From Qipengyuania aquimaris (GTDB lineage Bacteria > Pseudomonadota > Alphaproteobacteria > Sphingomonadales > Sphingomonadaceae), in the NCBI RefSeq assembly GCF_009827445.1, contig NZ_WTYI01000001.1:2246381-2310380 (forward strand): a stretch of 64,000 nt of DNA, in the 5' to 3' direction. Under the pieces are notes generated by a model that saw nothing but the letters and a program-made list of their open reading frames with translations, was not told the DNA's origin and searched no databases. A program made the position numbers and the translations under genes. Positions 53,271 through 60,057 of the stretch are shown here, in pieces; position 1 is the first letter of the stretch, and each line of letters starts with the position of its first letter.

Positions 53271-53414
53271 TTAGCGGTCTGTGTCGGGCTTGGAAACCCC
53301 GTCTGCATCCGATTCGCGGATTTCCCGCGCCTGTCCCTTGCGGCGGCGCAGATTCTCGCGAAGTTTCGCTGCAAGCCGCTCTTCGCGGGTCATCTTGTCG
53401 TTTGGCTGGCTCAT
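53271..53414 (-). CDS. Small basic protein of unknown function
   Basis: A 47-residue, strongly charged protein (MTREERLAAKLRENLRRRKG core) with an acidic C-terminus. ATG 53414 has AAGGA seven bases before it. Similar short Arg/Lys-rich helical proteins occur in many alphaproteobacteria, with no known role. It lies 33 bases upstream of gpmA on the same strand and is probably the first gene of that long transcript. The frame continues further upstream through the tRNA gene, which is chance. Confidence 0.6.
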   Translation of the reverse strand: MSQPNDKMTREERLAAKLRENLRRRKGQAREIRESDADGVSKPDTDR

Positions 53415-53527
53415 CGCGCAATCCTTTTGCGAAATTCGGTTCGGCTCGCAAGCTAAGGTTGACTTATCCGCCGTGTCTGCCAATAGCGCGCGCCTCCACC
53501 CCGCAAGCATTCTTGCGGAGGATCCGT

Positions 53528-53602
53528 GCTGCTGTAGCTCAGTGGTAGAGCGCACCCTTGGTAAGGGTGAGGCCGGGAGTTCAATCCTCCCCAGCAGCAC
53601 CA
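53528..53602 (+). tRNA. tRNA-Thr (anticodon GGT)
   Basis: A full cloverleaf: acceptor GCTGCTG / CAGCAGC, D stem GCTC / GAGC, anticodon stem CACCC / GGGTG with loop TTGGTAA (GGT, reads ACC and ACU), T stem GGGAG / CTCCC with TTCAATC. The 3' CCA is encoded. It is followed by a small hairpin (53601-53618) and then copy B of the dispersed repeat. No attachment-site duplication or integrase is seen. Confidence 0.98.
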
Positions 53603-53631
53603 TTTTCTTTCGAAAATGAATCTTGGTTTTT

Positions 53632-53733
53632 CGCTCGCACCTCCGTGCGAGCGTCCTCGGCGCAGTCTCGCCGCGTTCCGCGTCGAGCGCCTGCGGGCGG
53701 GCGGTCGCCCTTGCCGGGCCTCCGCCGGCCCGG
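53632..53733. repeat. Structured dispersed repeat, copy B
   Basis: A 102-base element 29 bases after tRNA-Thr. Its first hairpin is CGCTCGCAC / GTGCGAGCG (53632-53640 with 53645-53653), different in sequence from copy A yet equally perfect; then TCCTCGGCGC, a variable segment, the identical 34-base core at 53687-53720, and the closing hairpin CCGGGCC / GGCCCGG with a longer loop than in copy A. Confidence 0.78.
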
Positions 53734-53790
53734 ATTTTCGGTTGCACCAGCCCACTCCCGGCGGCAGTCCTTTCGCAGAGGGAGAATTTC

Positions 53791-54960
53791 ATGGATTTCC
53801 GCCTGACCGAACAACAGCGCGAACTTCAGGACGCGGCGCGCATCTTTGCACGCAAGGAACTGCCCGACCTAGCACGCGAGATGGAGGAAAAGGACTTCTC
53901 CGTTCCGGCCGACATGATGCGTCGGTATGGCGAGATGGGCTTTCTGGGCGTCAACCTGCCGGAAGAATATGGCGGTCTGGGGCTGGGTCACCTCGAGGCG
54001 CTGCTGGTGCTCGAACAATTCGCAATGATCTCCAATGCCGTCGCCTTCCCGGTATTCGAAGCGTTGGTCGGCCCCGTTCGCACGCTGGAGCGATTTGGGA
54101 GCGATGCAATCAAGGCGAAAGTGATCCCGCAGGTCGTTTCAGGCGAGGCGACGGTGGCCGTTTCCATGTCAGAACCCGATGCCGGAACGGCGCTCACAGA
54201 CCTCACCACCCGCGCTAGGTACGAGGGCACCCACTACCTTCTCGACGGCAACAAGCGATGGACCAGCGGCGCAGGGCATGCGCACTATTACGTCGTCTAC
54301 ACGCGGCTTTCCGACGCCCCGGGGGCAAAGGGTATCGGCGCATTGCTGGTCGACAAGGAAATGGAAGGCGTGAGCTTCGGCAAGCGCGAGCAGTTGATGG
54401 GCTTTCGGGGGATCGAAACGCGGGACATCACTTTCGACAGCGTCAAGGTGCCCAAGGAAAACGAGATCGTCCCCGCCGGCGGTTTCGGGAAATTGATGAG
54501 CGCTTTCGGGCTGGAACGCTGCGGCAATGCCACGCAGTCGCTTGGGCTTGCTGCGGCCGCGCTGGAGCAGGCGACCGCATATGTGCAGGAGCGCGAGGCG
54601 TTCGGGAAACCGATCGTCGATTTCCAGGCGGTGCAGATGCGGCTGGCGGAAATGGCGATGCAGGTCGAAGCGTCGCGCCTGCTGATCTATCGCGCGGCTG
54701 CCAATGCGGTGCACAATCCCGATGGGCTGCCGAGCGTCTACGAAAGCTCGACCGCGAAGTGTTTTGCCAACGATATCGTGCGTAGCGTGACCGCCAATGG
54801 AATGCAGGTCATGGGCGGCTATGGCTACCACAAGGAATACGGCATGGAGCAGCGCGTGCGGGACGGGTTCGCCTGGGGCATCGCTGGCGGCACCACCGAT
54901 GTGCAGAAAACCAATATCGCCGCAGCCATCGTTGGGCGGCGCTTCGATCAAAGGCGTTGA
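53791..54960 (+). CDS. Acyl-CoA dehydrogenase family protein
   Basis: A 389-residue flavoprotein with the acyl-CoA dehydrogenase fold: N-terminal helices (DFRLTEQQREL), SMSEPDAGTALTDL (FAD contact), and MQVMGGYGYHKEYGMEQRVRD. The usual catalytic Glu of the IYEGT motif is replaced: here IAGGTTDVQ, with Gly366. A Glu in GLERCGNATQSLG (Glu242) is where isovaleryl-CoA-type enzymes keep theirs, so that class is more likely. Electrons would go to EtfAB. ATG 53791 follows GGGAG. Substrate unknown. Confidence 0.93.
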   Translation: MDFRLTEQQRELQDAARIFARKELPDLAREMEEKDFSVPADMMRRYGEMGFLGVNLPEEYGGLGLGHLEALLVLEQFAMISNAVAFPVFEALVGPVRTLERFGSDAIKAKVIPQVVSGEATVAVSMSEPDAGTALTDLTTRARYEGTHYLLDGNKRWTSGAGHAHYYVVYTRLSDAPGAKGIGALLVDKEMEGVSFGKREQLMGFRGIETRDITFDSVKVPKENEIVPAGGFGKLMSAFGLERCGNATQSLGLAAAALEQATAYVQEREAFGKPIVDFQAVQMRLAEMAMQVEASRLLIYRAAANAVHNPDGLPSVYESSTAKCFANDIVRSVTANGMQVMGGYGYHKEYGMEQRVRDGFAWGIAGGTTDVQKTNIAAAIVGRRFDQRR

Positions 54961-54992
54961 TAGCCGGCGCTGTATTGCCTAGGTATAACGGC

Positions 54993-55460
54993 ATGGAAGA
55001 CACGACGGGGCTGACCGAACTCGATCCGCGCTACAAAACGATGATGCGCCTCGTTGCAGCGATTTTTGCGGTCGTCTTGCTCGCCGGGGCCAGCATTGCG
55101 GAATTCGTCATACCGGGCTGGACCGGTGTGGTCTGGGGTCCGGTCCTGCTGGTCGTATTGTACCTCGTCGTCTGGCTGCCGATGCGCCGCTATGCGACGC
55201 GCGGCTATTCCCTGGCGGAAGAAAGGCTGCGCGTGGTGCGCGGCGTGCTCTTCCGCTCGGATACGGTCGTGCCTTTCGGCCGCGTCCAACACATCGATGT
55301 CGATCAGGGGCCGCTCGAGCGGGCGTTCCATCTTGCGACCCTCACGGTTCACACGGCGGGCAGTCACAATTCTTCCGTATCGCTTCCCGGTCTCGCGCAT
55401 GAAGATGCCATGACGATGCGGGAGCAAATCCGCGCCGCCATCCGCCGCGACACGCAATGA
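54993..55460 (+). CDS. bPH2-domain membrane protein (YdbS-like)
   Basis: A 155-residue protein with two membrane helices (about 22-65) followed by one bacterial PH domain (about 70-150; RGYSLAEERLRVVRGVLFRSDTVV is read in parts as family motif). Function is unknown. It overlaps the larger YdbT-like gene by ATGA; this small-large pair is conserved in many bacteria. The start ATG 54993 is preferred, but an in-frame codon at 54957 is open. Confidence 0.86.
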   Translation: MEDTTGLTELDPRYKTMMRLVAAIFAVVLLAGASIAEFVIPGWTGVVWGPVLLVVLYLVVWLPMRRYATRGYSLAEERLRVVRGVLFRSDTVVPFGRVQHIDVDQGPLERAFHLATLTVHTAGSHNSSVSLPGLAHEDAMTMREQIRAAIRRDTQ

Positions 55461-56977
55461 CGGGCGACTTTCGCGAACCGAAGCGAACCGATCCACGCAC
55501 CTTCTTGGTGGAGGCGGTCAGCTACATAATCCGTTTCATTCCGGCTGCGGCCGCGCTGTTCGTCGTCATGCGCGACGAAATGGACAGACTTTCGTTTGCC
55601 TTGCCGATACTCGGCCTGCTGTTCGTCGGCAATCTGGTGGCACAGTACCTACAGTGGACACGGCTGACCTACGCTACCGGTGATGCCGACATCCGGGTCG
55701 AGAAGGGTCTATTGTCCCGCGCCGCCAGATCGGTCCCTTATGAGCGCATCCAGGATGTGAGCATCGAACAGAAACTGCTTCCACGGCTCTTCGGTCTCGT
55801 GGCAGTGAAGTTCGAGACCGGGGCTGGCGGCAAGGAGGACCTCTCGCTTGCCTATCTTTCCGAAGCGGAAGGGGAGCGGCTGCGGGAAGTCGTGAGGGAG
55901 CGACGCGACGAGGATGCGGCGCAAGCCTTGTCCGAAGTTCCGCAAACCGTTCCCGAACAGAGCAGCGCGCCCCTTTTCCAGATGGGACCGAAGCGGGTCC
56001 TTACATTCGGGCTGTTCGAGTTTTCGCTGGCTGTGGTCGCGGTGATCGGCGGTCTTGCACAGCAATTCGAGTTCCTGCTCCCCTTTGATATCTGGGATCT
56101 CGACCTCTGGCAGGAAAGGTTGGCAGGGCCGGGCCAGCAATTGGCCGGGCTTGGCCCCCTGGCACAAGCAATCGGCGTCATGATCGGGGTAGCGACCCTC
56201 GCAGTTCTAGGTTTCGCGACCGGGATTGTGCGCACGGCGCTTCGCGAGTGGGATTTTCGCCTCGATCGCACACCGAAAGGTTTTCGCCGCCGCCGCGGAT
56301 TGTTGACCCGCACCGATCTCGTCATGCCCGTGCACAGGGTTCAGGCGCTGAGGCTGGAAACGGGCTTCTTGCGCAGATTGTTCGGCTGGCACGGGCTCAA
56401 GGTTATAAGCCTTGCGAGCGACAGCGGCGCGGCCAATCACGAAGCTGCGCCATTCGCGCAGATGGACGAGATCGCGCCTATCGTCGCGGAGACCGGTTTT
56501 GCGCTACCGGGGAGCGACATCACCTGGCACCGCGCCATGGACCGGTATCGCCTCGACAAGATGATCCTCGCCAGCGTCGTGCTCTTGCCCGTCACTATTG
56601 CCGCGATCTTCATCACGCCATCCTGGCAATGGCTCATCCCCGCGATCGCGCTCGCATGGATCATCGCGCATCACTGGTGGCGTTGGCGCCATGATCGTCA
56701 TGCGCTCGATAGAACCCAGATCTATTCAAGGCATGGCTGGTTCGCGCCCAGCCTCGCTATCGGATCGCGCACAAAGCTCCAGTCGGTCGAGATCCTGCAG
56801 GGGCCGATCGCCAGGCGCCGTGGTTACGCAAGCCTGCTCCTGGGGCTCGCTGGCGGGAAATTGCGCGTTCACGGAATGCCGTTGGAGGAAGCTAGCAAAT
56901 GGCGGAGCGCAATCCTCGAGAGTATCGGTAAAACCGATTTCTCCGACTTGCTGGAGGCGCGGGTCGAAGCGGCCTAG
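55457..56977 (+). CDS. Multi-bPH2-domain membrane protein (YdbT-like)
   Basis: A 506-residue protein with about six hydrophobic segments and three bacterial PH domains: after the first helix pair (RVEKGLLSRAARSVPYERIQ), in the middle (RRRGLLTRTDLVMPVHRVQ), and at the end (YSRHGWFAPSLAIGSRTKLQ). The triple repeat is typical of YdbT. It acts in the inner membrane; the role is unknown. Its stop shares CTAG with the convergent GNAT gene. Confidence 0.88.
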   Translation: MTGDFREPKRTDPRTFLVEAVSYIIRFIPAAAALFVVMRDEMDRLSFALPILGLLFVGNLVAQYLQWTRLTYATGDADIRVEKGLLSRAARSVPYERIQDVSIEQKLLPRLFGLVAVKFETGAGGKEDLSLAYLSEAEGERLREVVRERRDEDAAQALSEVPQTVPEQSSAPLFQMGPKRVLTFGLFEFSLAVVAVIGGLAQQFEFLLPFDIWDLDLWQERLAGPGQQLAGLGPLAQAIGVMIGVATLAVLGFATGIVRTALREWDFRLDRTPKGFRRRRGLLTRTDLVMPVHRVQALRLETGFLRRLFGWHGLKVISLASDSGAANHEAAPFAQMDEIAPIVAETGFALPGSDITWHRAMDRYRLDKMILASVVLLPVTIAAIFITPSWQWLIPAIALAWIIAHHWWRWRHDRHALDRTQIYSRHGWFAPSLAIGSRTKLQSVEILQGPIARRRGYASLLLGLAGGKLRVHGMPLEEASKWRSAILESIGKTDFSDLLEARVEAA

Positions 56978-57267
56978 GCACGCAAGTCCGAGAGTTCCGG
57001 ATGCCTCCTGAAATATCCTTCCACGTATGAGCAATCCGGCGCGATACGAAAGTCCTGTTCCTTCGCATCTTCTATCATGGCCTTGACCAGCTTGGCGGCC
57101 AGGCCTTGCCCGCGTGCCTCGGTCGGGACGAAGGTATGGGTGGCGTGACGTACGTCGCCTTTGGCGCGCCAGGTCAGCTCGGCTTCCCGCGTAGCACCTT
57201 CGACTGAGGTGAAGTACCGCCCCTCTGTTTCGTTTCCTTCGTGCTGGATTTCGATAGTATCGCTCAC
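56974..57267 (-). CDS. Small GNAT-type acetyltransferase (YjdJ/NATD1-like)
   Basis: A 97-residue minimal GNAT domain with HTFVPTEARGQGLAAKLV (acetyl-CoA loop) and CSYVEGYFRRHPELSDL, the end signature of the short acetyltransferase group found from bacteria to human NATD1. The substrate is unknown. The start is GTG 57267, preceded by AGGAA; the frame begins earlier at a TTG (57288). Convergent and overlapping by four bases with the YdbT-like gene. Confidence 0.84.
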   Translation of the reverse strand: MSDTIEIQHEGNETEGRYFTSVEGATREAELTWRAKGDVRHATHTFVPTEARGQGLAAKLVKAMIEDAKEQDFRIAPDCSYVEGYFRRHPELSDLRA

Positions 57268-57319
57268 GCAGATTTCCTTTCTGTGCAAGCAACGCCGTGC
57301 GCGCTAGAGGCGTTCCCCT

Positions 57320-58327
57320 ATGACGAGCCAGGCCCAGTTTCTCTCCGACAATGCAGCCAGCGTCCACCCGGCAATCTGGGACGCCCTTCGCGCCGCCGAT
57401 GCGAGCGATGCCCCGTATGACGGCGATGCACACAGCGCTTCGCTCGACGAAAAGTTTTCCGCGCTGTTCGGGCGCGAGTGCGAAGTCCTTTGGGTGGCGA
57501 CGGGGACGGCCGCCAATTGCCTCGCGCTGGCGACCATGGTCCAGCCGCACGGCGGGGTCGTGTGCCACGAAGAGGCACATATCGAAATGGACGAGGGCGG
57601 CGCGCCGGGCTTCTATTTGCACGGAGCGAAATTGCTTCTGGGCGAGGGTGATGGCGCAAAGCTGTCGCCCAACAGCATTCGCGCGGTAATCGATCCGATC
57701 CGCGACGATGTGCACCAGGTCCAGCCGCACGCGATTTCCATTACCCAGGCGAGCGAGTACGGGCGCGTTTACCGGCCCGAGGAACTCGCCGCTATTTCCG
57801 CTCTCGCGAAGGAGCGCGGGCTTGGGCTTCACATGGATGGTGCGCGGTTCGCCAATGCGGTGGCGTTTCTCGATGTTTCGGCCGCGGAAGCCGCTGGCGA
57901 TGTAGATGCACTCAGCTTCGGCTTCGTCAAGAACGGCGGAATGACCGCAGAGGCTATCGTCTTCTTCGATCGCGGACTGGCCGATGTCGCGCGGTATCGC
58001 CGCAAGCGGGCGGGCCATTTGCAGAGCAAGGGGCGCTATCTCGCGGCCCAGCTTCACGCCATGCTCGACGGTGATGTCTGGCTCCGCAACGCCCGCTCGG
58101 CAAATGCCGCCGCACAGGAAATTGCCGGAGCCTGCGGTGAGCGACTGATGCACGATGTCGAGGCGAACGAGGTTTTCGTGCGCTGCAGCGCTGCAGAGCG
58201 CGAGGCGCTGAGGGCCCGCGGGTTCGGCTTTTACGATTGGGGCGATGACGCGGCGCGGTTCGTCACTGCGTGGAATACCCGAGAAGAAGACGCGCGAGCG
58301 CTTGCAGCGGCGATTGCCGGCCTATGA
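57320..58327 (+). CDS. Low-specificity threonine aldolase
   Basis: A 335-residue PLP enzyme of the aldolase/beta-eliminating lyase family that splits threonine into glycine and acetaldehyde. Motifs: LSDNAASVHPAIWDAL, ATGTAANCLAL, HEEAHIEMDEGG, HMDGARFANAV, and the PLP lysine in SFGFVKNGGMTAEA. The length is slightly short but complete. It overlaps the EamA transporter gene by ATGA, so the transporter may export a related amino acid. Confidence 0.91.
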   Translation: MTSQAQFLSDNAASVHPAIWDALRAADASDAPYDGDAHSASLDEKFSALFGRECEVLWVATGTAANCLALATMVQPHGGVVCHEEAHIEMDEGGAPGFYLHGAKLLLGEGDGAKLSPNSIRAVIDPIRDDVHQVQPHAISITQASEYGRVYRPEELAAISALAKERGLGLHMDGARFANAVAFLDVSAAEAAGDVDALSFGFVKNGGMTAEAIVFFDRGLADVARYRRKRAGHLQSKGRYLAAQLHAMLDGDVWLRNARSANAAAQEIAGACGERLMHDVEANEVFVRCSAAEREALRARGFGFYDWGDDAARFVTAWNTREEDARALAAAIAGL

Positions 58328-59262
58328 GCGCTTCGGCGGGTGAGACGACGCTGCTGCGCTGGCGCATCGTCATCCCCTTCCTCCTCACCGGAATGATCTG
58401 GGGCTCGACCTGGTGGGTCATTACCGACCAGATCGACGGGGCCGCGCCCAGCTGGTCGGTGGCGGTACGTTTCGCAACTGCGACCCCTGCGATGTTCCTG
58501 CTGGCCCGCGTCATGGGACGGTCGCTGGCGATCGGCAGGAACGGCCAAATCCTCGCAATCGCCATCGGAATCGCCCAGTTCTGCGCCAACTTCAACTTCG
58601 TCTACCGGGCCGAACTTCACCTGACTTCCGGCATCGTCGCGGTCATGTTCACGATGCTGATCGTGAGCAATGCCGCATTCGGCTGGTGGCTACTTGGGCA
58701 AAGGATCACCCGGGGCTTTGTAGTCGGGACTATCGTCGCTCTGTCAGGCATCGCCCTGCTGCTTATCCACGAGGCGGGATTGAACCCGCTGGGCGGCAGC
58801 ATCCCGCTCGGAATTCTGTGGGCCGTGTGCGGTATTCTTGCCGCAAGTATCGCGAATGTCGTACAGGCCAACGAGACCGGCCGCGCGCTACCGATGGTCT
58901 CATTGCTGGCATGGGCGATGCTCTACGGGACCTTGGCCGATTTTGCCCTTGCCTGGTTCACCGCCGGACCGCCGCAGCTTCCGGACCGGCAGAGCTTCTG
59001 GCTCGGTATCGGGTGGCTGGCACTGGCCGGTAGCGTCGTGACCTTTCCGCTCCACTATACCCTCGTACGCGAAATCGGGGCGGGCAGGGCAGCCTATAAC
59101 GGTATCGTGACTGTCATCGTTGCGATGCTTTTGTCGACGCTGTTCGAAGATTACCGGTGGACCACGCAGACCGTGATCGGCGCGGTGCTGGCGCTGATCG
59201 GCCTCGTCATTGCCCTGCGCGCCCGGCAGACGCCGCCATCGGCGCTAAAGCAGGCTGCCTAG
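58324..59262 (+). CDS. EamA/DMT-type transporter
   Basis: A 312-residue inner-membrane protein with ten predicted helices in two EamA repeats. The opening WRIVIPFLLTGMIWGSTWW is the family start, and the last helix pair ends in a basic tail. Substrates of this family include amino acids and nucleosides; none can be fixed here. ATG 58324 overlaps the aldolase stop. Its 3' end overlaps the convergent SDR gene by 18 bases. Confidence 0.92.
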   Translation: MSASAGETTLLRWRIVIPFLLTGMIWGSTWWVITDQIDGAAPSWSVAVRFATATPAMFLLARVMGRSLAIGRNGQILAIAIGIAQFCANFNFVYRAELHLTSGIVAVMFTMLIVSNAAFGWWLLGQRITRGFVVGTIVALSGIALLLIHEAGLNPLGGSIPLGILWAVCGILAASIANVVQANETGRALPMVSLLAWAMLYGTLADFALAWFTAGPPQLPDRQSFWLGIGWLALAGSVVTFPLHYTLVREIGAGRAAYNGIVTVIVAMLLSTLFEDYRWTTQTVIGAVLALIGLVIALRARQTPPSALKQAA

Positions 59263-60021
59263 GCCCTCTCGATAAGTCGGATAACGGGGCTTCCAGTCCA
59301 GCAGCCGCTTCGCCTTTCCATTGGCGACCCGGCGGTTCTCGGCATAAAATCCGCGAGCCATGGGCGAGAGGTCGGCTTCCTCCATCGACACCAAGGGTGG
59401 CGGTTCGGATCCTAGTAAGCGGCACGCCTCCTCGATCACCGCATTCTGGCTCGTGGGCAGGTCGTCTGCGAGATTGTAGGCGCCCGCCGGCGCGCCGTTC
59501 TCGATGGCGGCGACGACACCCGAAACGATGTCTTCCACATGCACGCGGCTGAAAACCTGCCCGGGCAGATCGATGCGGTGGGCCTTGCCTTCGCGCACCC
59601 TCTCGAAAGCGCTGCGTCCGGGGCCGTAGATGCCGGGAAGCCGGAAAACGCGTGCATCCAGCTCCAGCCACCGCGCATCGCACTGCGCACGCGCCGTGCG
59701 CCGCCCACCGCCGGTCGGGCTGCCTTCATCGACCCAGGCACCCTTTGCATCTCCGTAGACTCCGGTGGAGGAGAGATAGCCAAGCCATTGGCCTTCCAGC
59801 GCGTGTCCGTATCGGTCCAGCACAGGATCCGTGCCGTCGGCGGGTGGCACCGAACTCAGGACATGGCTGGCCGAACCCAGGGCGCGGAGCACTGCGTCCA
59901 TGTCGTCGAAAGCGATATTGCCAGCACTTCCGGTTGCATCGAGGTGCCAGCCGGAACCGCGCATCGCTTGCGCAATTCGTCCCGCCGTGTAGCCGAGACC
60001 GAAGATGAACAATCGAGCCAT
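59245..60021 (-). CDS. Extended SDR NAD(P)-dependent epimerase/reductase (YeeZ-like)
   Basis: A 258-residue Rossmann-fold protein. The nucleotide site is FIFGLGYTAGRIAQAM (atypical, no GxxGxxG in full), with YLSSTGVYGD, RLPGIYGPGRSAFE and a C-terminal substrate region (YNLADDLPTSQNAVIEEA). It resembles YeeZ-type proteins whose substrate is unknown. It is divergent from pepN (36 bases) and convergent with the EamA gene. Confidence 0.86.
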   Translation of the reverse strand: MARLFIFGLGYTAGRIAQAMRGSGWHLDATGSAGNIAFDDMDAVLRALGSASHVLSSVPPADGTDPVLDRYGHALEGQWLGYLSSTGVYGDAKGAWVDEGSPTGGGRRTARAQCDARWLELDARVFRLPGIYGPGRSAFERVREGKAHRIDLPGQVFSRVHVEDIVSGVVAAIENGAPAGAYNLADDLPTSQNAVIEEACRLLGSEPPPLVSMEEADLSPMARGFYAENRRVANGKAKRLLDWKPRYPTYREGLGSLL

Positions 60022-60057
60022 CGGCGCGTTCTAGCGTAAAGGTTTCAGATTCACAGG

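Noticed and set aside
53528-53733. Possible tRNA-associated integration site
   Set aside because: No integrase, no direct repeat of the tRNA 3' end within the window, and flanking genes are core functions. The repeat next to it has another copy far away without a tRNA.
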